From Streptomyces fagopyri (GTDB taxonomy: Bacteria; Actinomycetota; Actinomycetes; Streptomycetales; Streptomycetaceae): a stretch of 64,000 nt of DNA. Below, piece after piece: positions 27,061 through 36,061 of this stretch. Positions within the stretch are counted from its first letter, which is position 1; each line of letters opens with the position of its first letter. The DNA lies in contig NZ_CP045643.1 of the NCBI RefSeq assembly GCF_009498275.1, forward strand, positions 1,054,001 to 1,118,000, given 5' to 3'. Under the pieces are notes generated by a model, which saw only the letters and a program-made list of their open reading frames with translations, was not told the origin of the DNA and searched no databases. The position numbers and the translations under genes were made by a program.

Positions 27061-27867
27061 GTGGCGAAGGAGCCTTCCGAGTCCGGCGACGGGGTCGTCC
27101 ACGACGATGCCGAGCAGGCAGCCGAGGTTCTCGTGCCGGCGGTGTCGCGCACGGTACGGGTACTCGACCACCTGGTCCGGCATGTCGACGGGGCGACGGT
27201 CACCGAACTCGCCAAATCGTGCGGGCTGGCCAAGAGCACGGCGTCGAACCTGATCCGGACGATGGTCAGCGAAGGTCTCATCGAGTACGACTCCGACACC
27301 CGGCGTTACAACCTGGGACCGCTGCTCGTCGAGTACGGCGTGGCAGCGGTCACCAGGACCACCCCGGTCGCCGAGGCGCGGCCGTTCATGGAGCGGCTGG
27401 CCGAGCGGACCGAGCTGGCGTGCCTCGCGATCTCGCCGATGCCCGACGGGCACTTCACCGCGATCGCGAAGATCGAGAGCCGCAAGGACATCAAGATCAC
27501 CATCGAGATCGGCTCCCGGTTCGACCGGGACGCGCCGCTGCTCAGCCGGCTGACGGACGCGTGGCATGACGTCGTGCCGGCCGCGGACGACGACGCGCGC
27601 CGCGAGGAAGTGCGCTCCCGCGGTTTCGGAGTCGTCTTCGGGGAGTACGCCCCCGAGCTGAATGTCATGGGTTTCCCCGTCTTCGACCGTGACGGGCAGC
27701 CCTGCCTCGTGATCAGCCTGCTCGGCATGGGAACGGATCTCACGCCGCAGGACATCGACGAGTTGGCCCCTTACCTGGTCACCGCCGCGCGTGCCATCAC
27801 GGTGCGCAGCGGCGGCCGGGTACCGGCCGACTACCCGGAGGCCGGCCCGGAGCGATCTGCCGGCTGA
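27061..27867 (+). CDS. IclR family transcriptional regulator
   Basis: 268 residues from a GTG with CAGGAG upstream. The N-terminal winged helix (about 20-85) includes VTELAKSCGLAKSTASNLIRTMVSEGLIEYDSDTRRYNLGP. The effector domain (about 95-255) includes ACLAISPMPDGHFTAIAKIESRKDIKITIEIGSRF. IclR proteins typically control aromatic or short-chain-acid catabolism and bind pathway intermediates. It lies inside the operon it probably controls, 27 bp after the VOC gene. Confidence 0.9.
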   Translation: MAKEPSESGDGVVHDDAEQAAEVLVPAVSRTVRVLDHLVRHVDGATVTELAKSCGLAKSTASNLIRTMVSEGLIEYDSDTRRYNLGPLLVEYGVAAVTRTTPVAEARPFMERLAERTELACLAISPMPDGHFTAIAKIESRKDIKITIEIGSRFDRDAPLLSRLTDAWHDVVPAADDDARREEVRSRGFGVVFGEYAPELNVMGFPVFDRDGQPCLVISLLGMGTDLTPQDIDELAPYLVTAARAITVRSGGRVPADYPEAGPERSAG

Positions 27868-27956
27868 CCCCATCAGACCCACAGGACCGGCGCCCGCACC
27901 GCCGGTCCTGTGAACCCGCACCGCCGGTCGCGGGCACTTCTTGAGGAGCACGAACC

Positions 27957-28625
27957 ATGGACAGCCACACCATCGCCGTTGTGGGAGGTACCGGACCACA
28001 GGGCAAGGGCCTGGCCCTGCACTTCGCCCGCGCCGGCCACAAGGTCGTCATCGGGTCGCGCTCGGCCGGGCGCGCCGAGGAGGCCGCGGCCGAGATCCGT
28101 GCGCGTGTCGGCTCGGCCGTCGACGTGCTCGGCCTCGACAACAAGGGGGCCGTCGAGGCGGCCGACGCGGTCCTGATCGTCGTGCCGTGGGACGGCCACG
28201 AGGAGCTGGTCGCGGCGCTCGCGCCGGTGCTGGCGGGGAAGCTGGTAATCAGCTGCGTCAACCCGCTCGGCTTCGACAAGCGCGGTGCGTACGGCCTGGA
28301 CGTCGAGGACGGCAGCGCCGCCGAGCAGACGCAGAGGCTCGTGCCCGACGCCGTGGTCGTCGGCGCCTTCCACCACCTGTCCGCCGTCTCCCTGTGGGAG
28401 GCCGAGGGTCCCCTCGGGCACGAGGACGTCCTGGTGGTCGGTGACGACAGGGACGCCAAGGAGAAGGTCGCCGCCCTCGCCGCGACGATCACCGGCCGCC
28501 CCGGCATCGACGGCGGGGTCCTGCGGCTTGCCCGTCAGCTGGAGCCGCTCACCGCCGTCCTCATCAACATCAACCGGCGCTACAAGACCCGTTCGGGCGT
28601 CTCGGTCTCCGGGATCCCGGCATGA
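27957..28625 (+). CDS. npdG: F420:NADPH oxidoreductase (NpdG/Fno family)
   Basis: 222 residues. It starts IAVVGGTGPQGKGLALHFARAGHKVVIGSRS, a Rossmann fold in which the SRS stretch favours NADP. LIVVPWDGHEELVAAL, ISCVNPLGFDKRG, VVGAFHHLSAVSLWE and the basic C-terminus NRRYKTRSG fit the F420-dependent NADP reductase family. It shuttles hydride between NADPH and coenzyme F420, so it can supply F420H2 to, or drain it from, the two LLM enzymes encoded on each side. The stop overlaps the next start (ATGA). Confidence 0.87.
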   Translation: MDSHTIAVVGGTGPQGKGLALHFARAGHKVVIGSRSAGRAEEAAAEIRARVGSAVDVLGLDNKGAVEAADAVLIVVPWDGHEELVAALAPVLAGKLVISCVNPLGFDKRGAYGLDVEDGSAAEQTQRLVPDAVVVGAFHHLSAVSLWEAEGPLGHEDVLVVGDDRDAKEKVAALAATITGRPGIDGGVLRLARQLEPLTAVLININRRYKTRSGVSVSGIPA

Positions 28626-28945
28626 TCCTCGAACTGCGCGAGTACACCGCGCTGCCGGACCGGACCGAGGACCTGCACCGGCGCTTCGCCGACGAGACCC
28701 TCGACCTCTTCAGGGAATTCGGTCTCGATCTCAGGGGTTTCTGGCACGTCGTCGACGACCGACGGCGGATCTACTACCTGTGTGCGTTCGAGGATGTGAA
28801 CGCGGCGGTTGAGTTCTGGGATGCCTTCAGGGCGGATCCGCGGTGGATCGGGCTGAAGGAACGCAGTGAGGCCGAGGGCCCGCTGATCGAGGAAATCGTG
28901 AGCACGTACCTCACCGAACCCGAGTACATGGCGGCTCATCGCTGA
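28622..28945 (+). CDS. NIPSNAP family protein
   Basis: 107 residues beginning MILELREYTALPDRTEDLHRRFADETLDLFREFG, a typical NIPSNAP ferredoxin-like fold, with ...YYLCAFEDVNAAVEFWDAFRADPRW. Bacterial members are small dimers often found in catabolic operons, with poorly defined roles. It is translationally coupled to npdG through ATGA. A cluster of hairpins 5 bp downstream marks the end of this transcription unit. Confidence 0.85.
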   Translation: MILELREYTALPDRTEDLHRRFADETLDLFREFGLDLRGFWHVVDDRRRIYYLCAFEDVNAAVEFWDAFRADPRWIGLKERSEAEGPLIEEIVSTYLTEPEYMAAHR

Positions 28946-28950
28946 TTTTC

Positions 28951-29046
28951 CGGCGGGGCCGCATGCGGTCGCGCATACGGCCCCGCCGTGACCGGCCGGC
29001 GGACGTCCAAGCCCCGGCCGGAATGGATTCGCCATTCCCATTTTTT
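28951..29046 (+). terminator. Tandem hairpins ending in a T-run
   Basis: Three stem-loops follow one another: an 11-bp stem (28951-28961 with 28978-28988) extended by a 5-bp inner stem; CCGGCCGG at 28992-28999 with a matching copy near 29013-29020; and GGAATGG/CCATTCC (29020-29026, 29032-29038) followed by six T at 29041-29046. The last is a classic intrinsic terminator. The gene at 29088 therefore needs its own promoter within about 40 bp. Confidence 0.85.
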
Positions 29047-29087
29047 CATTGCCGTGGACACTGTTCACCATCGTGAATCGAGAGTCG

Positions 29088-30137
29088 ATGATCAAGGGCA
29101 TTCAGCTACACGCCTGGGCAGGTGGACCGAGCATGGTCGAGGTCGCCGAGGTCGCCGCTCGGACCTTCGAGACGATCTGGGTCACCGACCAGATGCAGTC
29201 GCGAGGAGTGGGCGCCGTCCTGGGGGCGATCGCGGCCAGGACCGGTGCGGGTGTCGGCACGGCGGTGACGTTCCCGTTCGGGCGAAACCCCCTGGAACAG
29301 GCTTCCACGATGGCCACGTTGGCCGAGTTCATGCCGGCCGGCCGCCAGGTGAGCATGGGGATCGGCACCGGCGGTGGACTGGTGAGCGCTCTGATGGAGC
29401 GGCAGCAGCCCGTCGGCCGCGTCGCCGAACTCATCAGGTTCTGCCGCGCGCTCTGGCGGGGTGAGAGCGTCCGCATGGGCGACTACCCCCTCACCTGCGC
29501 GGACCTGGGCCTGCGTGCGGAGGGCCGGGCGTCCCTCGACTGGGTGGACGACCCCGCGGTCCGGGTGATCGTGGCCGGCACGGGTCCCAAGATTCTTGAG
29601 ATGGCGGGCGAGTTGGCCGACGGTGTGATCTGCGCGAGCAACTTCCCGTCACACAGCCTCGCGGCCTTCCGCAGCGGCCAGTTCGACGCGGTCAGCAACC
29701 TCGACCGCCTCGACGCCGGCCGGGAGCGCAGCGACCGCCCGGAGCTGACCCGTATATACGGGGTGAACGTGTCCGTCTCGGCGGACCGCGACCGCGCCAA
29801 CGCCGCCGCCCGCCGGCAGGCCGCCCTGATCGTCTCCCAGCAGCCGCACGAGAGTCTGCAGCAGGTCGGCTTCGAACAGTCCGACTACGCGGCGACCCGC
29901 GAGGCCGTCCACACCGGCCGGGGCATCGCCGCCGCGGCCGAACTCCTGCCCCAGCACGTGGCCGACCAGCTCGTCATCTCGGGAACCCCTGGCGACTGCA
30001 TCGCGTCGCTCGCCGAACTCCTCGAGTACGCCCGCGGGGCCGGCTTCACCGAGGCATACGTCGGAGCCCCCGTCGGTCCCGACCCGGCGGAAGCCGTGGA
30101 CCTGCTCACCACCGAAGTCCTCCCGGAGCTCATATGA
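29088..30137 (+). CDS. LLM class F420-dependent oxidoreductase (second copy)
   Basis: 349 residues from the ATG at 29088 (GAGAG upstream); an in-frame ATG at 29049 overlaps the terminator and is less likely. F420-type luciferase-like features: FETIWVTDQMQSRG, GTAVTFPFGRNPLEQASTMATLAEFMPAGRQVSMGIGTGG and VRVIVAGTGPKILEMAGELADGVICAS, as in methylene-H4MPT-reductase-like proteins. It is clearly different from the copy at 22466, so the two may catalyse separate steps. A TTCAC-4-GTGAA inverted repeat at 29064-29077 lies in its promoter region. It overlaps the next gene (ATGA). Confidence 0.87.
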   Translation: MIKGIQLHAWAGGPSMVEVAEVAARTFETIWVTDQMQSRGVGAVLGAIAARTGAGVGTAVTFPFGRNPLEQASTMATLAEFMPAGRQVSMGIGTGGGLVSALMERQQPVGRVAELIRFCRALWRGESVRMGDYPLTCADLGLRAEGRASLDWVDDPAVRVIVAGTGPKILEMAGELADGVICASNFPSHSLAAFRSGQFDAVSNLDRLDAGRERSDRPELTRIYGVNVSVSADRDRANAAARRQAALIVSQQPHESLQQVGFEQSDYAATREAVHTGRGIAAAAELLPQHVADQLVISGTPGDCIASLAELLEYARGAGFTEAYVGAPVGPDPAEAVDLLTTEVLPELI

Positions 30138-30787
30138 ACGCCGTCACGGACGAGACACCGCTGTGCCTGTCGGAGACCGGGGGCGGCGTCGCGACGGTGA
30201 CGCTGAACCGCCCCGACGCGCGCAACGCCATGAACATCCCTCTGCTCCAGCAACTGGTCGCGGCGCTCAAGGGCGCCCGCGAACAGGGAGTCGGCGTCCT
30301 GCTGCTGAAGGCCGAGGGCCCGGCCTTCTGCGCGGGTGCCGACGTGCGGTCGGACGACGGCACCGCGATGGGCCGGCCGGGCCTGCGCCGGCAACTGATC
30401 GAGGAGGCGTGCGACCTCGTCGAGGCGTTCCCCGCCTCGGTCGCCGCCGTACAGGGCCCGGCCGTGGGCGGTGGATGGGCCCTGGCCGCCGCCGCCGTGG
30501 TCACTCTGGCGGCTCCGGGCGCGATGTTCCGCTTCCCGGAGCTCCGGCTGGGCTTCCTGCCCCCGGACCAGACGGTCCGCCGCCTGCGAGCCGCTGTCGG
30601 TCCCGCCGCGGCGTTCCGGCTGCTGGTGGCAGATGAACGTTTCACCGGGGACGACCTGGCCCGGCTGGGCCTGGTCGACGTGGCCGGGGCCGCGGACCTC
30701 GGCCACCGGGCCCGGCACCTCGCCGAGCAGTTCGCGGCCGCGCCGTCGGATCTTGTCCAGACCCTTCGGACGGCTCTCACCACCTGA
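30134..30787 (+). CDS. Enoyl-CoA hydratase/isomerase family protein
   Basis: 217 residues, shorter than the usual 255-260 but complete through the core. Crotonase motifs: ATVTLNRPDARNAMN, EGPAFCAGADV (CoA/oxyanion-hole loop) and VQGPAVGGGWALAAAAVVTLA. The C-terminal helical part is truncated relative to classic hydratases, and the two catalytic glutamates are not at their usual places, so it may isomerise, hydrolyse or cleave an acyl-CoA rather than hydrate it. Its start overlaps the LLM stop. Confidence 0.85.
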   Translation: MNAVTDETPLCLSETGGGVATVTLNRPDARNAMNIPLLQQLVAALKGAREQGVGVLLLKAEGPAFCAGADVRSDDGTAMGRPGLRRQLIEEACDLVEAFPASVAAVQGPAVGGGWALAAAAVVTLAAPGAMFRFPELRLGFLPPDQTVRRLRAAVGPAAAFRLLVADERFTGDDLARLGLVDVAGAADLGHRARHLAEQFAAAPSDLVQTLRTALTT

Positions 30788-30862
30788 TTCCCCCGCGGCG
30801 ACCGCACCGTTCGGACCACCCGATCCACCGGCCGCCCGATCCCCTCCGGAAAGGCGACAACC

Positions 30863-32017
30863 ATGAGTGCGAACCCCTTCATCGAGTCCGAGGACCAGGA
30901 GCAGTTGCGGGCCACGGCCCGCGCGGTGATCGCACGGCACGCTCCCCAGCGTGACGTGCGGATCTGGGACGAGGAGGGCTCCTACCCCGAGCACCTCTAC
31001 CGCGAGATCGCGAAGCTGGGCTGGTACGACATCGTCGCGGACGACGAGCCCCTCGACGGCATGGCCGGCCTGCTGATCGCGCTGTGTGAGGAGGTCGGGC
31101 GGGCCAGTTCGGACCTGGTCGCGCTGCTGAACCTGAACATCAGCGGGATCCGCGACCTGATCCGCTGGGGCACCGTCGAACAGCAGGAGAAGTACGCCGA
31201 GCCCGTGCTGCGCGGCGACGGCCGGTTCTCCATCGCGGTCTCGGAGCCGGACGTCGGCTCGGACGCGGCGAGCGTGGCGACGACCGCGGAGCGCGTCGAG
31301 GGCGGCTGGCTGCTGAACGGGCAGAAGACGTACTGCGAGGGCGCGGGGATCCCGGGCACGGTGATGGAGCTGTTCGCGAAGACCGGCGACAGCGGCCGCA
31401 AGCGGGATGACCTCGCCGTGTTCCTGGTCCCCTCGGACCACCCGGGTGTGGAGATCCGCCGGATGCCGGCCCTGGGCCGCAACATCAGCGGGATCTACGA
31501 GGTGTTCCTCCACGACGTCCTGGTCCCCGACGAGGCCCTGCTGGGCGAGCCCGGCCAGGGCTGGCAGATCCTCAAGGAGCGGCTGGTCCTGGAGCGGATC
31601 ATGATCAGCTCGGGGTTCCTGGGCAGTGTCGGACAGGTCCTGGACATGACGGTCGAGTACGCCAACGAGCGCGAGCAGTTCGGGAAGACGATCTCCTCGT
31701 ACCAGGGTGTGACGCTGCCGCTCGCGGAGATGTTCGTCCGCAAGGACGCGGCGCGCTGCGCGGTGCAGCGGTCGGCGGCGTTCTTCGACGCGGGCCTGCC
31801 GTGCGAGACGGAGAGCACGATGGCGAAGTTCCTGTGCGGGCAGATATACGCCGAGGCATCGGCACTGGCGGTCCAGCTGCAGGGCGCGTACGGCTATGTC
31901 CGCGACCACACCCTGCCGATGCACCACTCGGACGGAATCATCGCGCGGGTCGTGGCCGGCCCGCCGTCGGTGCAGCTGAACTTCATCGCGCGGTCCATGG
32001 GCCTGCGCGGCAACTGA
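30863..32017 (+). CDS. Acyl-CoA dehydrogenase
   Basis: 384 residues. FAD-dependent family motifs: [48 protein letters not shown] and [11 protein letters not shown]. The C-terminal segment where medium-chain enzymes carry the catalytic Glu (YEG) reads VVAGPPSVQ here. Glu244 in [12 protein letters not shown] instead matches the isovaleryl/long-chain-type base on helix G. That points to a branched or cyclic acyl-CoA substrate. Electrons should pass to the ETF encoded at 40434-42239. Good spacing to GGAAAGG at 30848. Confidence 0.92.
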   Translation: MSANPFIESEDQEQLRATARAVIARHAPQRDVRIWDEEGSYPEHLYREIAKLGWYDIVADDEPLDGMAGLLIALCEEVGRASSDLVALLNLNISGIRDLIRWGTVEQQEKYAEPVLRGDGRFSIAVSEPDVGSDAASVATTAERVEGGWLLNGQKTYCEGAGIPGTVMELFAKTGDSGRKRDDLAVFLVPSDHPGVEIRRMPALGRNISGIYEVFLHDVLVPDEALLGEPGQGWQILKERLVLERIMISSGFLGSVGQVLDMTVEYANEREQFGKTISSYQGVTLPLAEMFVRKDAARCAVQRSAAFFDAGLPCETESTMAKFLCGQIYAEASALAVQLQGAYGYVRDHTLPMHHSDGIIARVVAGPPSVQLNFIARSMGLRGN

Positions 32018-32049
32018 CCATGCCTGAGCGTCCATGTGAGGAGACCGCG

Positions 32050-34620
32050 GTGACTTCCGCACCCGTACGCCGTGCACTGGCCAGGGCCAGGGCGGGCAAG
32101 AACATCGACCGCCGGGAGGCGGCGGCCCTGCTCGGGGCGCGCGGCGACGACCTGGCCTCGCTGTGCGAGGTCGCCGGGTCCGTGCGCTCCGCGGGTCTCC
32201 TCGACGCGGGGCGGCCCGGCATCGTCACCTACAGCAAGAAGGTGTTCGTACCGCTCACCCGGCTGTGCCGGGACCGGTGCCACTACTGCACCTTCGCGAC
32301 CACCCCGGGCCGGGTCGAGGAGGCCTATCTCACGCCCGGGCAGGTCCTGGACATCGCCCGCGAGGGTGCCCGACTGGGCTGCAAGGAGGCCCTGTTCACG
32401 CTCGGGGACCGGCCGGAGGACCGCTGGAAGGCCGCCCGGGAGTGGCTGGACGCGCACGGCTACGAGGACACCCTCGCGTACGTGCGGGCGATGGCGATCC
32501 TGGTGCTGGAGGAGACCGGCCTGATCCCGCACCTGAACCCCGGGGTGATGAGCTGGACGGAACTGCAGCGACTGAAGCCCGTCGCGGGGTCGATGGGCCT
32601 GATGCTGGAGTCGACGGCACGGTCGCTGTGGTCGGAGCCGGGGGGCTGCCACTACGGCTCCCCGGACAAGGACCCCGCGGTGCGGCTGCGGACCATCGAG
32701 GACGCCTCCCGCAGCAGTATCCCCTTCACGACGGGGATCCTGATCGGTATCGGTGAGAGCGCCGAGGACCGGGTCGAGTCGATCCTGGAGATCCGCCGCA
32801 TCGCCCGGCAGTACGGGGCGGTCCAGGAAGTGATCGTGCAGAACTTCCGGGCCAAGCCGGACACGGCGATGAAGTCGGTGCCGGACGCGGACCTGGAGGA
32901 GTACCTCGCGGCGATCGCGGTCGCGAGGATCCTGCTGGGGCCGAAGATGCGGATCCAGGCCCCGCCGAACCTGTCCGACCCGAACGAACTGCGGCTCCTG
33001 CTCGCGGCCGGCGTCGACGACTGGGGCGGCGTGTCGCCCCTGACACCCGATCACGTCAACCCCGAACGGCCCTGGCCGCAGTTGGAGCGCCTCGCGGAAC
33101 TGACCTCCGGGGCCGGATTCGAACTGCGCGAACGCCTCGCCGCCCAGCCGGAGTACATCCGCGCGGGCAGCCCGTGGGCGGACGCCCGCGTCCAGCCGCA
33201 CCTGCGGGCACTCGCCGACCCGGACACCGGGCTTGCCGCCGACGTGCTGCCGGTGGGCAGGCCGTGGCAGGAAGCCGCCGCGGCCGTCTCGTCCGGGCGT
33301 ACCGACCTGCACACCGCGATCGACCGGGAGGGCCGCCTCACCACCGCGCGCGGCGACTTCGACAACGCGTTCGGCGACTGGCAGGTCCTGGCCGACCAGG
33401 TCCACAACCTCCCCACCGGGGTCCGTGCGGGTGCGCCGGAGCGCCTCGACAGCGACGTCGCCGACGCCCTGCGGGCGGCCGAGCGGGACCCTGCGGGCCT
33501 CACGGACGCGCAGGCGTTGGCGCTGGCGTATGCGGACGGTCCCGGGCTCGACGCGATGTGCCGGATCGCGGACCAGGTCCGCCGGTCCGCGGTCGGGGAC
33601 ACCGTCACCTACGTGGTGAACCGGAACGTCAACTTCAGCAACGTCTGCTACGTCGGCTGCCGGTTCTGCGCGTTCGCGCAGCGGGAGACCGACGCGGATG
33701 CCTACCGGCTGTCGCTGGGCGAGGTCGGCGACCGCGTCGAACAGGCCTGGGCCGTGGGCGCGACCGAGGTGTGCATGCAGGGCGGCATCGATCCCGCCCT
33801 GCCCAGCAGCGTCCACCACGACCTCGCCCGCGCCGTCAAGGAACGCTGCCCCGACATGCACCTGCACGCGTTCTCCCCGATGGAGATCATCAGCGGCGCG
33901 TCCCGGATGGGGATCTCCGTCTCCGAGTGGCTGGCCGGCGCGCGCGAGGCGGGGCTGGATTCCGTGCCGGGCACCGCGGCGGAGATCCTCGACGACGAGA
34001 TCCGCTGGATCCTGACCAAGGGCAAGCTCCCCGCGGCGGAGTGGATCCGGGTGGTGAAGACCGCGCACGGACTGGGGATCCCCACGACCGCGACCATGAT
34101 GTACGGACACGTCGACGAGCCCCGGCACTGGGTCGGGCACCTGCGGACTCTGGTCGACATCCAGCGGGAGACGGGCGGGTTCACCGAGTTCGTACCGCTG
34201 CCGTTCGTGCACCACTCCTCCCCGATCTACCTCGCCGGGATCGCCCGGCCGGGCCCCACCCACCGGGACAACCGGGCCGTCCACGCCCTCGCGCGCCTGC
34301 TGATGCACGGGTACATCGACAACATCGAGTGCTCGTGGGTCAAGCTGTCGCCCGACCAGTGCGAACAGATGCTGCGCGGGGGCGCCAACGACCTGGGCGG
34401 GACGCTGATGGAGGAGACCATCAGCCGGATGGCGGGCTCGACGAACGGGTCGATGAAGACCATCGCGGACATCGAGGCCCTCGCCGCAGCCGCCGGCCGG
34501 CCGGCCCGGCAGCGCTCGACGACCTACGGCCAGGTCAGCGCGGAACGCGCCGAAGCGGCCCGCAGGTTCGACACGGAGGTACACCGGGTCGTGCCGCTGA
34601 GTGTCGGATTCGTACGATGA
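32050..34620 (+). CDS. fbiC: FO synthase FbiC (7,8-didemethyl-8-hydroxy-5-deazariboflavin synthase)
   Basis: 856 residues from a GTG at 32050 chosen because GAGGAG lies 6 nt upstream; an ATG at 32020 lacks one. This equals the length I recall for mycobacterial FbiC. The N-terminal half (CofG-like) has the radical-SAM cluster Cys73/Cys77/Cys80 (CRDRCHYC). The C-terminal half (CofH-like) has Cys533/Cys537/Cys540 (CYVGCRFC). It makes the deazaflavin chromophore FO from tyrosine and a pyrimidine precursor of riboflavin. Finding this biosynthetic gene inside a catabolic operon suggests F420 supply is induced together with the enzymes that use it. It overlaps the next gene (ATGA). Confidence 0.95.
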   Translation: MTSAPVRRALARARAGKNIDRREAAALLGARGDDLASLCEVAGSVRSAGLLDAGRPGIVTYSKKVFVPLTRLCRDRCHYCTFATTPGRVEEAYLTPGQVLDIAREGARLGCKEALFTLGDRPEDRWKAAREWLDAHGYEDTLAYVRAMAILVLEETGLIPHLNPGVMSWTELQRLKPVAGSMGLMLESTARSLWSEPGGCHYGSPDKDPAVRLRTIEDASRSSIPFTTGILIGIGESAEDRVESILEIRRIARQYGAVQEVIVQNFRAKPDTAMKSVPDADLEEYLAAIAVARILLGPKMRIQAPPNLSDPNELRLLLAAGVDDWGGVSPLTPDHVNPERPWPQLERLAELTSGAGFELRERLAAQPEYIRAGSPWADARVQPHLRALADPDTGLAADVLPVGRPWQEAAAAVSSGRTDLHTAIDREGRLTTARGDFDNAFGDWQVLADQVHNLPTGVRAGAPERLDSDVADALRAAERDPAGLTDAQALALAYADGPGLDAMCRIADQVRRSAVGDTVTYVVNRNVNFSNVCYVGCRFCAFAQRETDADAYRLSLGEVGDRVEQAWAVGATEVCMQGGIDPALPSSVHHDLARAVKERCPDMHLHAFSPMEIISGASRMGISVSEWLAGAREAGLDSVPGTAAEILDDEIRWILTKGKLPAAEWIRVVKTAHGLGIPTTATMMYGHVDEPRHWVGHLRTLVDIQRETGGFTEFVPLPFVHHSSPIYLAGIARPGPTHRDNRAVHALARLLMHGYIDNIECSWVKLSPDQCEQMLRGGANDLGGTLMEETISRMAGSTNGSMKTIADIEALAAAAGRPARQRSTTYGQVSAERAEAARRFDTEVHRVVPLSVGFVR

Positions 34621-35444
34621 CCACTGGCCGGCCCGGCCGCGCGGCCGGGGGCGCGCACGGCCGGGCCCACCACCCCGCCGACAGGGGCGGACACCGCGAC
34701 AACCGTGCGCGCCGTGAGGTGCGTTGGGCCGTTGTCGTCCCGCAGAAGGACCTCCGCCTGGCGAAGAGCCGCCTCGCACTCGACTCGCGTGACCGGCAGC
34801 GGGTCGCGAGCGCCCTGTTCCGCGACACCGTGGCCGCCGCGCAGCACACGCCTGGCGTGGCCACGGTGATCGTCGTCGTCGACCGGATCCAGGACCTCGA
34901 ACCCGTCGCCGGCCTCGGTGTCGGACATGTCCTCGGGACCGGCCCGGGTCTCAACGAGGCCCTGCGCCAGGGCGAACTGGCCGCCCGTGCCGGCCACCCC
35001 GGGTGCGGTGTCGCCGCGCTCCCCGCCGACCTGCCGCTGATCGAACCCGCGCTCCTCGGCCGGGCCCTGACCGAGGCCGGGGCCCACGACCGGGCTTTCC
35101 TACCCGACGCGGACGACGAGGGCACCACGCTCCTCACCGCGCGCCCCGGACACGCGCTCGGTCCCGTCTACGGAATCGGCTCCCGCGAGGCCCACCGCCG
35201 TTCCGGCGCCGTCGAACTGACCGGACCCGGCCTCGCCGCACTGCGTTACGACCTCGACTGCCTCGCCCACCTCGCCCTCGTGCCACCCCCGGCACGACAC
35301 ACCCACCTTTCCGAGGTCCTCGCCCGTCTGCGGCCCGTACCGTCCCTCGTGGACGCTTCGTACCTCCCCGGCGCCCCCGGCCCCCCCGGCCTCTCGGGCC
35401 GTGCCACGCCGCCGGGCGTCGGACGTCACCCGCCGCAGTCATGA
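34617..35444 (+). CDS. cofC: Phospho(enol)pyruvate/phospholactate guanylyltransferase (CofC/FbiD)
   Basis: 275 residues coupled to fbiC by ATGA. After a basic tail of about 34 residues, the nucleotidyltransferase fold starts [19 protein letters not shown], with [29 protein letters not shown] and [18 protein letters not shown]. The family activates 2-phospholactate or phosphoenolpyruvate with GTP before FO is attached, so with FbiC it gives two committed F420 steps. FbiA and FbiB homologues are not in the window and must be elsewhere. A perfect terminator follows. Confidence 0.9.
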   Translation: MTTGRPGRAAGGAHGRAHHPADRGGHRDNRARREVRWAVVVPQKDLRLAKSRLALDSRDRQRVASALFRDTVAAAQHTPGVATVIVVVDRIQDLEPVAGLGVGHVLGTGPGLNEALRQGELAARAGHPGCGVAALPADLPLIEPALLGRALTEAGAHDRAFLPDADDEGTTLLTARPGHALGPVYGIGSREAHRRSGAVELTGPGLAALRYDLDCLAHLALVPPPARHTHLSEVLARLRPVPSLVDASYLPGAPGPPGLSGRATPPGVGRHPPQS

Positions 35445-35445
35445 G

Positions 35446-35499
35446 AACGGCCTTGGCGGCCGGAGAGATCGAGGGTGCCCGGCCGCCAAGGCCGTTTTT
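35446..35499 (+). terminator. Intrinsic terminator after cofC
   Basis: A perfect 18-bp stem (AACGGCCTTGGCGGCCGG at 35446-35463, complement at 35479-35496) with a 15-nt loop runs into TTTTT at 35495-35499, one base after the cofC stop codon. It also lies just past the end of the convergent MaoC gene. Confidence 0.92.
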
Positions 35500-35517
35500 C
35501 TTCGGGGATGGCTCTCT

Positions 35518-35976
35518 TTACGGGTAGTAGTGCGTGAGGGACTCCGCGACGCAGGCGGGCTTGTCGGATCCTTCGAGTTCGAAGGTGAAGGCGCGGTGCA
35601 CCTGGACGCCGCCCCGGCTCACCTCGCGCACCTCGGTGATCTCGGCGCGCAGGCGGATCTTGCTGCCGACCGGCACGGGCGCGGGGAAACGCACCTTGTT
35701 CACACCGTAGTTGAGGGCCATGCCCACGCCGGTGACCTGGAGGAGTTCCGCCACCATCGGGATGCCCCAGCTGAGCACCATGTAGCCGTGCGCGATGGTG
35801 CGCCCGAACGGGCCCGCGGCCGCGCGCTCGACGTCGGTGTGGATCCACTGGCCGTCGCCGGAGACCGCCGCGAAGGCGTCGATGAGCTCCTGAGTGACTT
35901 CCCTCCACTCGGAGTGTCCGAGATCGCGGCCGGCCAGCTTCGCGATCTCCGGTATGCCGTTGGCGGTCAGTGTCAC
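35518..35976 (-). CDS. MaoC family (R)-specific enoyl-CoA hydratase
   Basis: 152 residues from a GTG at 35976 with GGAG 6 nt upstream. Hot-dog fold with the hydratase-2 segment DAFAAVSGDGQWIHTDVERAAAGPFGRTIAHGYMVLSW; the Asp and His of GDGQWIHTD are the expected catalytic pair. It adds water to an enoyl-CoA giving the R-3-hydroxyacyl-CoA, or works on other CoA thioesters. It is the last gene of a minus-strand lysR-thiolase-maoC group. Confidence 0.88.
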   Translation of the reverse strand: MTLTANGIPEIAKLAGRDLGHSEWREVTQELIDAFAAVSGDGQWIHTDVERAAAGPFGRTIAHGYMVLSWGIPMVAELLQVTGVGMALNYGVNKVRFPAPVPVGSKIRLRAEITEVREVSRGGVQVHRAFTFELEGSDKPACVAESLTHYYP

Positions 35977-36061
35977 GATGGACTCCGATTTCCTTGGTTC
36001 AGTTCCTGGTTGGATGACGGCTGGCCATCGGCCGATCTGTGCCCTGGGGTCCGGCGGGACG

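Noticed and set aside
32020..32050. Upstream ATG start for fbiC
   Set aside because: No ribosome-binding site; GTG 32050 has GAGGAG at ideal spacing and gives the family length.
31894..34779. Long antisense frame opposite fbiC
   Set aside because: No motifs; the sense frame has both radical-SAM clusters.
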